Source of the DNA: a virus
IMG/VR virus record: IMGVR_UViG_3300044808_000019
Span: 1-47,068 of that record
Direction: 5' to 3' (one strand)
Length of the DNA stretch: 47,068 nucleotides
The notes under the pieces were generated by a model. It worked only from the letters and a program-made list of their open reading frames with translations. It did not search any database and had not been told where the DNA came from. Position numbers and translations under genes: made by a program. Below are positions 1-7,663 of this stretch, one piece after another (the first letter of the stretch is position 1; every line of letters begins with the position of its first letter).

Positions 1-90
1 ATGACGACAACTCGCACCTACACGATCAAACCCTCCCACACCTACACCATGCCCGGCGTGCGGGAGCGGACGAAAGGAAAAGTTAAATGA
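1..90 (+). CDS. 3' end of a gene or 29-residue peptide
   Basis: An open frame runs from the first base to a TGA at 88-90. It could be the last 29 codons of a gene that starts outside the window or a small peptide starting at the ATG at base 1. It is rich in Thr, Lys and Arg. Its stop overlaps the ATG of the next gene (ATGA), which suggests translational coupling. No function can be assigned. Confidence 0.4.
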   Translation: MTTTRTYTIKPSHTYTMPGVRERTKGKVK

Positions 91-449
91 GTTTCGATGT
101 AGTGGACATGATTAAAGCCGAGATTCGCAAGTGTGAACGAGAGCGCGAATACTGGCAGAACCTTCTCGTAGAAGTTACCGATCCGGCCTTCCACGCGGAC
201 GCGGCCAAAACACACGCGCCGATTCCTCCAAATAGGATTGACGATCCAACCGCCAAGTCCATGACCGATCTCGTCACGCCCAAACAGCTAGGCATGATTC
301 GCGCTCTGGCGAGGGAAGCGAAGGTTGACGCGGACGAAGAATGTCGGGCGACTTTCAACTGCCGCACGGAGGAACTGTCGAAGCGCGCGGCATCGTCATT
401 TATTGACCATCTGAAAAATATTCAGAGTCAGGAAAGGCGCGCATCGTGA
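87..449 (+). CDS. hypothetical protein with DUF3072-like C-terminus
   Basis: This 120-residue protein is preceded by an AAAGGAAAA ribosome site and starts in an ATGA overlap. The N-terminal part (residues 8-30) is charged and probably helical. The C-terminal 50 residues have the pattern TPKQLGMIRALAREA, then about 20 residues, then LSKRAASSFIDHLK. This resembles the short DUF3072-type helical module found at the ends of phage and plasmid replication or recombination proteins; I make that link from memory. It sits first in an operon of replication-type genes, so a role in DNA metabolism is likely but unproven. Confidence 0.6.
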   Translation: MSFDVVDMIKAEIRKCEREREYWQNLLVEVTDPAFHADAAKTHAPIPPNRIDDPTAKSMTDLVTPKQLGMIRALAREAKVDADEECRATFNCRTEELSKRAASSFIDHLKNIQSQERRAS

Positions 450-991
450 ACGAATACGAACGCCATTTTATCTACGACCGATTGCTCAGAAAGTATCTGA
501 GCTTCACCACGTCGGACAAGGCGGCGGTGAGTAGACACTGGCACATCTCCGAACGGGACGCGGAAACTCTACTCATCCGCTCAATCCCTTCCGAGACGCA
601 CAAGCTGTTCGCGTGTCACGACCTCTCCAAGCAATTCGATTTAAGGGGCTGCGGGGGCTTCTACGTCGAGCAATGGAATGATGTCGGATTGAAAGGCCAG
701 CCCATACCCTGCACAAGATGGGCGTTGAACCTCCGCACGTATGGCTTGGTGCGCCCCTACCGAAACGAGCGCAATCGCATCTGCGGCCTCATCGTGTACC
801 GGGGCGTGCAGGACGATGAACCCAAACTCCTGACCTCGCGCGATCTGCCGCTAGGCTCTAAAGCGATTCCCTATAACCCACTCTACGAAAGCGAAATCAT
901 CAATGGTCACAATATCCGAACACCTCAAAGAGAAAAATCGGCGTTTAGAGCAGGCTACGCAAAGGGCGAGACAATCGGACGAGCGGCGTGA
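446..991 (+). CDS. primase/TOPRIM-associated protein (N-terminal-domain-like)
   Basis: This 181-residue protein starts at a GTG in a GTGA overlap, with AGGAAAGG upstream. Residues 60-125 contain LSKQFDLRGCGGFYVEQW and then LVRPYRNERNRICGLIVYRG. That pattern (a 'gvpGFy' box, then 'l.iPyrd..GrI.glq.R') is known from the region before the TOPRIM domain of plasmid and phage primase-like proteins with DUF3854. The catalytic TOPRIM acidic residues are not present, so this is either a stand-alone accessory domain or a truncated primase. Its end overlaps the next gene by 89 bases, which is unusually long. Function is inferred from family resemblance and from the helix-turn-helix replication-type gene that follows. 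Confidence 0.55.
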   Translation: MNEYERHFIYDRLLRKYLSFTTSDKAAVSRHWHISERDAETLLIRSIPSETHKLFACHDLSKQFDLRGCGGFYVEQWNDVGLKGQPIPCTRWALNLRTYGLVRPYRNERNRICGLIVYRGVQDDEPKLLTSRDLPLGSKAIPYNPLYESEIINGHNIRTPQREKSAFRAGYAKGETIGRAA

Positions 992-1826
992 GCAAAGAGA
1001 AGAGGCCGCAGAAGCCGCGCACGAATTAGAGAACGCGCCCGAACTGGCGATGGCCTTAGACCTGCGCGGCGGCCTGACGGCACTTGCCAGAAACGCCCTC
1101 GCGCAGTTCGAGGGCAGCCCGCTAGCACCACAGACGACGATCAAGCTGGCTACCGCCGGAGAATCGCTGGCGCACGACGGCTGCGACTTCATCGAAGGTA
1201 CGCACCTGTTTCTAGCGGTCAGGGATTGCCCCGAAGACGCTCAATCATTCGTGCTGGCACTTGCCGGAATGAGCGGGGGAAATTCTCTTGACTACTTCAA
1301 AGCGACTGACGAGCAGATCGGTGCGAGGCTGAACTGCACCGCACGCACGGTAGTCAAGAAGCGCAAGGCTCTCAAGGATTGGTCAATCAAATCAGGCTTC
1401 GCCGTGGTGCAAATTAAGGAGGGCAGTTTCGACCGTGCGACCGGGAAGTACGAAGTAACTCAATACCGCGTACCCGTCGTAGCGTGCGCCGAGAAGGTCG
1501 TCAAGTGGGCGCGTGAAAATCAGGACTGGCGCAGGAGTCCCAGCACGGCCAAGTCCCAAGCCGCGATGCGCGAACTCAAAGAATATGTTGACGAGAACGC
1601 AAGTGAGTTGCCCGTTGAGACGGTCACGAAGGCACGCAAGGCCAAGAAGCAAAAGGTTGAAGAACGCCTCCCCGCCGATATGCAGTTTACCAATCGCAAG
1701 ATGAATCTCACTCGACAAGTTAAGCAGTTGATGAGCGATGCCGCCGCACTCTCTTACGCGCCCCGTGAGATATGGCAGCGCATGGTTTCGGAGGTGGAGC
1801 GGCATTTGGAGGCCGAAGGGTACTGA
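903..1826 (+). CDS. helix-turn-helix replication/regulatory protein
   Basis: This 307-residue protein begins with a charged coiled coil (residues 5-45). A region with a winged helix-turn-helix look follows: the segment KATDEQIGARLNCTARTVVKKRKALKDW (residues 132-159, part quoted for position) has the sequence rhythm of HTH domains in phage replication initiators. The C-terminal 100 residues are basic. The ATG at 903 has only a weak ribosome site and lies inside the previous gene; the Met at residue 49 is another possible start. A 585-base spacer follows, as expected if this protein acts on a nearby origin or operator. A second frame continues for 34 plausible codons past the stop (see findings). 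Confidence 0.55.
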   Translation: MVTISEHLKEKNRRLEQATQRARQSDERREQREEAAEAAHELENAPELAMALDLRGGLTALARNALAQFEGSPLAPQTTIKLATAGESLAHDGCDFIEGTHLFLAVRDCPEDAQSFVLALAGMSGGNSLDYFKATDEQIGARLNCTARTVVKKRKALKDWSIKSGFAVVQIKEGSFDRATGKYEVTQYRVPVVACAEKVVKWARENQDWRRSPSTAKSQAAMRELKEYVDENASELPVETVTKARKAKKQKVEERLPADMQFTNRKMNLTRQVKQLMSDAAALSYAPREIWQRMVSEVERHLEAEGY

Positions 1827-1945
1827 GAAATTCACCATAGGAAAATACTTCACATGGTTTTCTAAAGGACTTACGGGCGCAGGGTTGATAAATCGGAAAG
1901 TGGCGGGTCGCAATCGGCGGCTTTAGCCGAAGGACTAAAAATAGG

Positions 1946-1986
1946 GGTAGTGCGTGACTACCTATTAAGAAAAGAAGGTAGTCACG
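1946..1986. promoter_or_regulatory. triple-arm inverted repeat (operator or attenuator-like)
   Basis: CGTGACTACC at 1953-1962 is the exact reverse complement of GGTAGTCACG at 1977-1986, with a 14-base AT-rich loop. The left arm can also pair with GGTAGT at 1946-1951, giving GGTAGT-GCGTG-ACTACC. The site therefore has three arms and two mutually exclusive hairpins. It lies 14 bases before a GTG with a strong GGAGG site. Protein binding or RNA switching are both possible. Confidence 0.5.
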
Positions 1987-2000
1987 AACGGAGGTTAGCC

Positions 2001-2216
2001 GTGGGTGAAGTTCTTGAGTTTCGACGGATGCGAAAGCTGCGCGAGGTGCGGCCACCTTTGCCAACCGGAGTTCTCAGCCGCAGGGACGGGACGCCTTGTC
2101 CGCCGCACAGCATCGCCACATGCGAGGGCGACTTGTGCCGGGAAGTTCGCAGTTGGCTTGTCGAGTCGGATAACGCAACCGGGACTCGGCGAAGTTATCA
2201 GACCCCGATTCTTTGA
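2001..2216 (+). CDS. possible small protein, frame uncertain
   Basis: GGAGG at 1990-1994 lies six bases before a GTG at 2001 that opens a 71-codon basic peptide. A GTG at 2005 in another frame opens an 84-codon peptide to 2259 that contains a CxxCxxxxC cluster near its start. Both frames are open and neither matches anything I know. The ribosome site favours translation here, but I cannot decide the frame. Confidence 0.25.
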   Translation: MGEVLEFRRMRKLREVRPPLPTGVLSRRDGTPCPPHSIATCEGDLCREVRSWLVESDNATGTRRSYQTPIL

Positions 2217-2411
2217 GTTCCGGTACGCGCCGGACGCTCCTCCCGCTGGATTGTTCTGACTTGGAATGGGAAGAGGTTTTATGACCGTCTCCCCGTCCAC
2301 CTCTGGCGTTGGGAAGGGCAAGGGGATGAGGATTTAGGTTGATGGGAGCACAAAGATACTCGGATTCGTGAATATTAAATCTCTGTTTCTCACTCAGGAA
2401 AGGCAAGGCTG

Positions 2412-3257
2412 ATGCGAATTAAGACGGCGAACAAGAGAAGAAAGCGCAAGCTGTTCGGGGCGACTCTCCGCGCATCTGTCGCGGCGCGCGTCGCACTCTG
2501 CAACCGCTTCGCCGCGAGTGAAGGCGCATACCGTGTGACGTTCTACACAGCCGTCAACTTCGGCGTGGGCTACGACAACAGTTATCAGGCCGCTTCTGCT
2601 ATCCGTGAAGGTAAGCCCATCGGCTACCACTTCAAAGGCATCTTCTACGCGCTCAAAGATCGGCTCATGGATAGGTACGGCAAGCCCAAAGGTCTGACGC
2701 TCCAACACTGGACGAGCTACGCGGAAGGCTACGACTACGGCGAAGGTATGAAAGACGGCGCACACCACTATCACATCCTTGAGCGCGTCAAGTTCGGCAA
2801 GCGCATCCTTCATCGCCCGACCGGACACTTCTCGTTCTCAAACAACCTCACTGACTACTACAAGGAAACAGTGGGCTTCGATGAAATCAAGAAACAGTGT
2901 GTGGAGCGAATCGAAGGTAAGAAGCGCATCACGCGAAACGTACCCGACGAACGGGAAGCCCGCGCCGCCCTCTACTGGCTGCTTCGTCGTTATGGAAAGC
3001 TATTGATGCAACCCGCCACACCTAGACCCAAGCCGCGCGTCGTCACGGGCGACTACATGCACGACTGCTACGTGCGAGCGGCGATCCAGCGGGAGATAGA
3101 GCGCAACGGCACAGACATTCAATGCCACTGGTGTTTGAAGATTAAGAAGGGCGTCGAGATGTCAAAGATTGACGGCCACGAGTTCTGTAGTGATTGCAGA
3201 AACATCATCTGGCAGAAGAACGAAGTCGCGGGCGTCGGTAGTGACATTCCATTTTGA
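2412..3257 (+). CDS. hypothetical protein with C-terminal zinc ribbon
   Basis: This 281-residue basic protein starts at an ATG after AGGAAAGG. The first 30 residues are very rich in Lys and Arg. The middle is rich in Tyr, Gly and His, with a DGAHHYHILERVKFG segment near residues 115-130. Residues 234-262 carry two cysteine pairs (CHWC and CSDC) that could hold one zinc. I do not recognise the family. Its place between a replication-type gene and a DNA methyltransferase suggests a DNA- or RNA-binding role. Confidence 0.6.
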   Translation: MRIKTANKRRKRKLFGATLRASVAARVALCNRFAASEGAYRVTFYTAVNFGVGYDNSYQAASAIREGKPIGYHFKGIFYALKDRLMDRYGKPKGLTLQHWTSYAEGYDYGEGMKDGAHHYHILERVKFGKRILHRPTGHFSFSNNLTDYYKETVGFDEIKKQCVERIEGKKRITRNVPDEREARAALYWLLRRYGKLLMQPATPRPKPRVVTGDYMHDCYVRAAIQREIERNGTDIQCHWCLKIKKGVEMSKIDGHEFCSDCRNIIWQKNEVAGVGSDIPF

Positions 3258-3348
3258 CTACTGCTTTGGAAATGTCGCCCAATAGAGCACCACTTCTACA
3301 TTGACCTAAACCCTTTTATTGAGCGCGCGAGTTGAGAAGGACAATAAA

Positions 3349-4176
3349 GTGACCCCTGAAGCTATCGTATCCACGAGAACGACCCCGACCTTCGTAGCTA
3401 AACCGCTCACGCCGCCGCTCAAGTGGGCGGGCGGCAAGCGGTATCTCGTGCCGACGCTGCAAACATTGTGGATTGAAGGTAGGCGACTCGTCGAGCCGTT
3501 CGTCGGAGGTGCGTCCGTCGCGCTCGGCCTCCAACCCGCCACGGCACTGCTAAACGATGTCAACCCGCACCTCATCAACTTCTACGCGCAGATCAAGGCC
3601 AACGGTCTTCCCATAGACATACCGATGAAAGGCGGGCGCGAGACTTACGACGCCTACCGCGCCATCTTCAACCACCACGCGGTCGGTGATCATCAAGGGA
3701 CATTGTGCGCGGCCCAACTCTTCTACTACCTGAACCGGACGGGCTTCAACGGGGTCTGCCGCTTCAACGCCAAAGGGGTCTTCAACGTCCCGTGGGGGCA
3801 GCGCAAGACGATCAACTACCGCAAGGAGTTCCACGACCTTCAAGAAGCGTTTCGGCACTGGCAATTCACCAGCGTGGATTTCGAGCAACTGGAGATCGAA
3901 GCTAATGACTTCATCTACGCCGACCCTCCCTACGACACCCCGTTCACCACCTTTAGCGTGGGCGGATTCTCTTGGGCGGATCAAGAGCGCGTGGCCGCGT
4001 GGCTCGCGCGCCAGAGCGTGCCCGTCGTGGCCTCCAATATGGCGACGAAGCGCATCGTCGCACTCTACGAAGGTCATGGCTTCGACATCCGGTACGTCTC
4101 CGCGCCGCGTCGGATTAGTTGCAATGGCGACCGCGAGAAGGCGCGCGAAATCTTGGCGACGAGGAATTTACATTGA
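3349..4176 (+). CDS. dam: DNA adenine N6-methyltransferase (Dam/D12 class)
   Basis: The enzyme transfers a methyl group from S-adenosylmethionine to adenine N6 in DNA. The D12-class motifs appear in order: PLKWAGGKR near residue 24 (AdoMet-binding motif X region), VEPFVGGASVALGL near 47 (motif I), LNRTGFNG in the middle, and the catalytic FIYADPPYDTPF with DPPY at 192-195. At 275 residues its length is normal for the family. I chose the GTG at 3349 because AAGGA precedes it at the right distance; an upstream TTG at 3319 is less likely. No restriction partner is seen, so it is an orphan phage methyltransferase. It probably protects phage DNA from host cleavage or marks it for replication or packaging. 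Confidence 0.93.
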   Translation: MTPEAIVSTRTTPTFVAKPLTPPLKWAGGKRYLVPTLQTLWIEGRRLVEPFVGGASVALGLQPATALLNDVNPHLINFYAQIKANGLPIDIPMKGGRETYDAYRAIFNHHAVGDHQGTLCAAQLFYYLNRTGFNGVCRFNAKGVFNVPWGQRKTINYRKEFHDLQEAFRHWQFTSVDFEQLEIEANDFIYADPPYDTPFTTFSVGGFSWADQERVAAWLARQSVPVVASNMATKRIVALYEGHGFDIRYVSAPRRISCNGDREKAREILATRNLH

Positions 4177-4211
4177 TCACTGGCTTCTCGACGTGGAGGT
4201 GGAAGTAAATT

Positions 4212-4571
4212 GTGACTATCGAATTTCGTTCTAACAACATTGACGACGCCGACCTGCTCGTCGTCAAACGCTACGAATCACTCGCCCTGCAATGCTGGTT
4301 CAACCTCTCCTACTCCTCGTGGCTCACGCTCCCGCGCGTGCTGATGGAGGCAATGCCGTTCGAGTGGCAGGACAGGATGGCCGCGCTCCTGAACGAGTAC
4401 GACGCAGCGTTTCCGAATCAGCCCGACCTCGGCACGCGCGTGCAAGTGACGGATGGGGCGGGACACCTGATTAAAACTCCGCGCTGGCTCATCAACTACC
4501 GGCGACCCGACCGGGAAGCGATTGAACGCTTACGCACGTTCGAGACGGAGGAAAACGAGCATGCCGAATAA
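4212..4571 (+). CDS. hypothetical protein
   Basis: This 119-residue acidic protein starts at a GTG 35 bases after the methyltransferase, preceded by GGAGGTGGAAG. It has an aromatic stretch (CWFNLSYSSWLTLPRV, residues 27-42) and a charged tail. I do not recognise it; small proteins of this size beside phage methyltransferases are common. Confidence 0.6.
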   Translation: MTIEFRSNNIDDADLLVVKRYESLALQCWFNLSYSSWLTLPRVLMEAMPFEWQDRMAALLNEYDAAFPNQPDLGTRVQVTDGAGHLIKTPRWLINYRRPDREAIERLRTFETEENEHAE

Positions 4572-4659
4572 AAGCGGAATCGAATACGTACGAGTTCCCC
4601 CACACCTCACATGTCGTCGCATGAAAGGCGTCTCTCTCAACGGGAGAAGGTGGGAGTAG
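4561..4659 (+). CDS. possible small basic protein
   Basis: A 32-codon frame starts at an ATG overlapping the end of the previous gene, preceded by GAGGAAAACGAGC. The product is basic. It is followed by a gene-free stretch, so it could be the last gene of the local operon. Evidence rests only on the ribosome site and the overlap. Confidence 0.35.
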   Translation: MPNKSGIEYVRVPPHLTCRRMKGVSLNGRRWE

Positions 4660-4693
4660 TTGGATAAGTAGAAGGTCGAACTAAAAACATTCT

Positions 4694-4718
4694 GGATACG
4701 CGACGTTCGTATCCTTTT
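4694..4718 (+). terminator. weak intrinsic terminator or attenuator
   Basis: GGATACG (4694-4700) and CGTATCC (4708-4714) form a perfect 7-base stem with a 7-base loop, followed by TTTT. The T run is short, so termination would be partial. The next 11 bases (TTTTGATTGCA) recur after a second hairpin at 5529. Apart from this hairpin, 4660-4814 holds no gene I can support. Confidence 0.45.
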
Positions 4719-4814
4719 GATTGCAGGAAGGGAGAAGGCTGATGAGCGCATAACTTATGGGGGCTACACGACGCAGGCGCGTGACATTACAACGGTGAGG
4801 TTCAAGGAGAAGAA

Positions 4815-5183
4815 ATGAGCGAGGCGACAACAACGGAATACACGACCCCTGACGAACAGGCAATCCTTCGCGCGGGGCAGGAGTTGGATTTGATGATTAA
4901 CACGTCGGGACTCTCCCCGATTGAATGTCTGCGGCGGGTGTTCGTGCCCGTCTTGGAGCAAGTGCGCGCGGGCGTGAAAACGGCTTGCCCTTCAATACCG
5001 CCAACGGTCGAAGGTGAGCACGATCAACTCGTCAGACTTCAAGAGCGGCAAAAGATGGCGGCGAATCTTATTAAGGGGTGGGAGGCGGAAGCCGATGCGC
5101 TGGATGAAGAACGGGACGCTTCGGCGCACTGTTTAAGATCGTGCGCCGCTCAAATGAAGGTAACGCTTGGAGTGGAGGGGTGA
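4815..5183 (+). CDS. hypothetical protein, coiled coil
   Basis: This 122-residue protein starts at an ATG with an excellent AAGGAGAAGAA site. It is acidic. Residues 70-105 (LVRLQERQKM and on) look like a long helix or coiled coil. It overlaps the next gene by GTGA. No family recognised. Confidence 0.6.
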   Translation: MSEATTTEYTTPDEQAILRAGQELDLMINTSGLSPIECLRRVFVPVLEQVRAGVKTACPSIPPTVEGEHDQLVRLQERQKMAANLIKGWEAEADALDEERDASAHCLRSCAAQMKVTLGVEG

Positions 5184-5506
5184 AGTTTATCGCCTCCATT
5201 ATCTGGAATCTGAGCGAGTCGAGCGGCATCGGCTTAGGGCGATTCGCTCCTTACGTGTTTGGAGTAATGGTCGGTTCTAAACCGGAGAGGGGAAGTGTGG
5301 ACATGAAACCCGTCAACATGATCTGGGCGGAAGAGTCCGGGATCAAAGTCGTGATACGCGAGGCGGCAGATCGTAGTGACCGACGAGTTATTGAAATCGT
5401 TCGTGACGGCCATCCCGACGAAGTATTGGCGAGCGCGACCATCGCCAAACATAACCGGGATCGTGTTGCCGACGCCTTTCAAGTTGCCAGCGAACAAAAG
5501 GGATAA
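5180..5506 (+). CDS. small membrane-anchored hypothetical protein
   Basis: I place the start at the GTG in the GTGA overlap. The resulting 108-residue protein begins with a hydrophobic segment, KFIASIIWNLSESSGIGLG and then FAPYVFGVMVG, which looks like a membrane helix or amphipathic anchor. The rest is a compact acidic domain. A second possible start is the ATG at 5303, which has GGAGAGGGGAAG upstream and would give only the soluble domain. Two products from one gene are therefore conceivable. Confidence 0.5.
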   Translation: MKFIASIIWNLSESSGIGLGRFAPYVFGVMVGSKPERGSVDMKPVNMIWAEESGIKVVIREAADRSDRRVIEIVRDGHPDEVLASATIAKHNRDRVADAFQVASEQKG

Positions 5507-5509
5507 CGA

Positions 5510-5532
5510 CCTCTCCCAAGAGGAATGTTTTT
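5510..5532 (+). terminator. small hairpin with T run
   Basis: CCTCT (5510-5514), a CCCA loop and AGAGG (5519-5523) form a perfect short hairpin, followed by AATG and five T. It directly follows a stop codon. It could be a weak terminator. The sequence TTTTGATTGCA at 5529-5539 repeats the one at 4715-4725. Confidence 0.4.
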
Positions 5533-5622
5533 GATTGCATGAAAACATGATTCCTATTTAGACACCCACGCAGGGTTTAACCGATTCTACGAGAGCGCGT
5601 AAACGCGCGAGGTTGAAAGAGC

Positions 5623-6015
5623 ATGTGTGAATGCGCTTGCGGTGACGCACAAATCGAAAAGGGTTGGAGAGTTGGAGAAAACATTCTCGCTGTCGAACTC
5701 TACCGTGGCTGTAAAGAGTGCAATGCGGGGCTGCTCGTCTCGCTGCACATCTTCACGCCCGAACAGGCCGAAGAGTACGAGATCGAGATCGTCGGAGAGT
5801 TCAAGCCCGACGCCCACGGTTGGGCGCAGATGCCTTTCCCCGTCGTCGGCAAAGACGATCTGGTCAAGGCGGCTGAATCGCTCGAAGAGGAAGAGGGCGA
5901 TCTCTTTGAAGAATACGGTTCACTGCCGGAAGTCTTACGCGAGTTCGGGTTGAAACTCTTGCAGAAGAGCTTTGCGATTCGACAGAAAGAGATTGAAGAA
6001 GGGGTGAAACGCTAA
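5623..6015 (+). CDS. hypothetical acidic protein with N-terminal cysteines
   Basis: This 130-residue protein starts at an ATG after GAAAGAGC. The first 35 residues carry Cys at positions 2, 4, 6 and then CKEC, a possible metal site. The rest is strongly acidic, with a Glu-rich stretch near 88-98 and a helical tail. It overlaps the next gene in a TAATG junction. No family recognised. Confidence 0.6.
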   Translation: MCECACGDAQIEKGWRVGENILAVELYRGCKECNAGLLVSLHIFTPEQAEEYEIEIVGEFKPDAHGWAQMPFPVVGKDDLVKAAESLEEEEGDLFEEYGSLPEVLREFGLKLLQKSFAIRQKEIEEGVKR

Positions 6016-6311
6016 TGGTTGCATACAGCGATGAAGCCAAACGGGCGGCGAAGGATGAAAAGTTCTACCTGTTCAAGTTTGAACTGGATGGGCGTGGCGT
6101 GCCGACGGAATTGATTAACGGCGAGGTCGCAGGCGGAAGCAAGATGGAACTATCCACCGCCATAACCCGCCGCCAGTATCGCGCCTTTATGAGATTTTAC
6201 CTGACCCACTTATGCGGCGGCGACAAGGGCAAGGCAGATCATAAGAAGTACGTCGAACGACTGACCGCAAAGCAGGAGAAGCAGAAGGTCACGGTGAAGC
6301 GGCGTAAGTAA
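6015..6311 (+). CDS. hypothetical basic protein
   Basis: This 98-residue protein starts in a TAATG overlap. It is basic at the C-terminus (KQKVTVKRRK) and has a central ITRRQYRAFMRFYLTHLCGG segment that looks like an amphipathic helix. Coupling to the acidic protein just upstream hints that they may form a pair. No family recognised. Confidence 0.6.
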   Translation: MVAYSDEAKRAAKDEKFYLFKFELDGRGVPTELINGEVAGGSKMELSTAITRRQYRAFMRFYLTHLCGGDKGKADHKKYVERLTAKQEKQKVTVKRRK

Positions 6312-6338
6312 TTCTCCTGACCACCTTCTTTTGAACCC

Positions 6339-6449
6339 ATGCGTCAACAGTCATTCAGGGAACGGTTTATTAAGTTCTGGCACGCGCCAGAAACGGAAGC
6401 CTTGAACAAAGTGTTTCCGTTATCAAGCAGCGGCGGCGGGTGGAGTTAA
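6339..6449 (+). CDS. possible small protein
   Basis: A 36-codon frame opens at the ATG at 6339 and ends at a TAA. It starts with a basic amphipathic helix (RQQSFRERFIKFW) and ends in a Ser/Gly-rich tail. No clear ribosome site is seen. Supported only by size, composition and position in a tight operon. Confidence 0.3.
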   Translation: MRQQSFRERFIKFWHAPETEALNKVFPLSSSGGGWS

Positions 6450-6496
6450 AAGGCTATCCGTCGTCGCACATAATGAGAATAGACGGAGGGGAAGGG

Positions 6497-6625
6497 ATGA
6501 AGAAATCATACGTGCTGACGACGCTCGAAGGCTGGCGACAAGACCTGTGGGACGCGGGTTGGCGGGTGCGCCTGTTGAAGTTGGACGAAGCGGGGTTGAA
6601 GTTTCTGCTATGGGAGTCGGCTTGA
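6497..6625 (+). CDS. small hypothetical protein
   Basis: A 42-residue protein starts at the ATG at 6497, preceded by GGAGGGGAAGGG. A longer reading from a GTG at 6440 is possible but less likely. It contains two short aromatic helices (GWRQDLWDAGWRVRLLKL). Function unknown. Confidence 0.45.
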   Translation: MKKSYVLTTLEGWRQDLWDAGWRVRLLKLDEAGLKFLLWESA

Positions 6626-6663
6626 TTTCGGCCGCTGTCCTTACCTACAAGGAGCGATGAAAG

Positions 6664-6846
6664 ATGAAATTCATCTTGCCACTGTGGGCGATGTTTAGAC
6701 GCAGGCCGCCGTCAATCAGGTCAAGGCTCTATCGCCCTTGTGATAGTTGCGGCCAACCTGTCCCGCTAGGCGTCCACACTTCAAATAACGGGCGGCGGCA
6801 CGCTCAGATGTCATGGGTCAGGCAGAAGATGGTGGGGAGTAGATGA
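6664..6846 (+). CDS. small basic CxxC protein
   Basis: A 60-residue basic protein starts at an ATG after AAGGAG. It has a hydrophobic start (KFILPLWAMF), an Arg-rich stretch and one CDSC pair near residue 26. With only one cysteine pair it may bind metal as a dimer. Function unknown. Confidence 0.45.
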   Translation: MKFILPLWAMFRRRPPSIRSRLYRPCDSCGQPVPLGVHTSNNGRRHAQMSWVRQKMVGSR

Positions 6847-6850
6847 AAAA

Positions 6851-7099
6851 ATGAATGTATTCGACAAGTTAAAGAGCTACGTTGAGCGCGCCAATCTTAT
6901 GGATGAAGACCTCGCCTACCTGACTACGCTTTTGAAAGAAGCGCAGCGCGATCAACGGCACGGATGTGCCGAAGCCGTCAATACCATCGAAGGCAAAAGC
7001 CACACGTTCGGCACTCGCCTTTGTATCCGTAAGGATGAAGCGTATCAAGCAGTCTTCAACGCGAAGGCCGAAGTAGAGCGAGCTAATGAGCCAGCCTAA
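6851..7099 (+). CDS. hypothetical protein
   Basis: An 82-residue protein starts five bases after the previous stop and overlaps the RusA gene by 14 bases. It is largely alpha-helical in composition. Close coupling to rusA suggests co-expression in replication or recombination. No family recognised. Confidence 0.6.
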   Translation: MNVFDKLKSYVERANLMDEDLAYLTTLLKEAQRDQRHGCAEAVNTIEGKSHTFGTRLCIRKDEAYQAVFNAKAEVERANEPA

Positions 7100-7457
7100 A
7101 ACAATCACATCCCTTGAGTTCTCCGCGCCGATCCGCACGATCAGCGAAGCCAACCAATCGGAGCATTGGAGAGTGAAGCATAGGCGAAAGAAGGCGCAGC
7201 AAAAAGAGATGAACGCTGAATGGCTGCAAGCCGCCAAAGGGCGAAAGATTGCGCTGCCGTGCCTTGTGCGCTTCGTTCGGATAGGGGCAAAGAGTTTGGA
7301 TGCCGACAACCTCGCCGGCAGTTTTAAGCACGTTCAGGACGAAGTGGCGCGGCTCCTAGGCGTTGACGACGGCGGCAATCAAGTCCGGTGGGAATACGAT
7401 CAAGTTCCGATAGGCGAGCGCAAGTATAGCGTTCGCGTGGAGGTCAGGAGTTTATGA
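7086..7457 (+). CDS. rusA: RusA-family Holliday junction resolvase
   Basis: RusA enzymes cut four-way DNA junctions and act as dimers; phages use them to resolve branched DNA before packaging. This 123-residue protein has the family length. The catalytic pattern is visible: LDADN at 71-75 (Asp 72 and 74), an acidic helix with Asp 85, and LGVDDGG with Asp 94/95. These match the Asp triad known from E. coli RusA. The lysine/arginine-rich segment at 29-40 fits a DNA-binding face. It overlaps both neighbours, which places it at the end of the replication operon. Confidence 0.9.
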   Translation: MSQPKTITSLEFSAPIRTISEANQSEHWRVKHRRKKAQQKEMNAEWLQAAKGRKIALPCLVRFVRIGAKSLDADNLAGSFKHVQDEVARLLGVDDGGNQVRWEYDQVPIGERKYSVRVEVRSL

Positions 7458-7663
7458 ACCTCTGCCGATGTGAAAAACCGAAGCCCGTACGTAACTCTGT
7501 TGGAGGGAAGGTCTGTAGCAAGTGTGGAAAAAGTCTGCGCGAAAATGAGCCAAACGGTGATATAATCCCCGACGTTAGCAAGCGCATCCGCGACCTTGAG
7601 CGGAACATGCGACAGTTTCAGTTGGAGCTACAACAGTTGAAGGCTCAAGTGCGAGCCGATTGA
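7454..7663 (+). CDS. zinc-ribbon plus coiled-coil protein
   Basis: A 69-residue protein starts in an ATGA overlap with rusA. Residues 4-25 carry CRC and CSKC, a likely zinc site. Residues 40-66 form a clear coiled coil (heptads of Leu, Met and Val). An extended -10-like TGATATAAT lies inside the gene at 7558-7566. It is the last gene before the strong terminator. Function unknown. Confidence 0.6.
   Translation: MNLCRCEKPKPVRNSVGGKVCSKCGKSLRENEPNGDIIPDVSKRIRDLERNMRQFQLELQQLKAQVRAD

Larger units (their letters stand above)
1827..2411 (+). other. long intergenic region, possible origin or control region
   Basis: The 585 bases between the HTH protein gene and the next convincing gene hold no clear large gene. 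They contain a perfect inverted repeat (1953-1962/1977-1986), one weak small ORF after a good GGAGG site, and an AT-rich stretch near 2365-2385 before the next gene. I see no iteron array and no DnaA box. Placement directly after a replication-type gene makes an origin or operator plausible. Confidence 0.35.

Noticed and set aside
2394-2828. 144-codon frame on the - strand
   Set aside because: Antisense to the zinc-ribbon protein gene and not supported by a ribosome site or motif.
3550-4077. 175-codon frame on the - strand
   Set aside because: Antisense to the adenine methyltransferase, whose motifs are clear.
7558-7566. TGATATAAT as promoter of an RNA gene
   Set aside because: Perfect extended -10, but it lies inside a coding region with no -35, so I list it only as part of a pattern and not as a feature.
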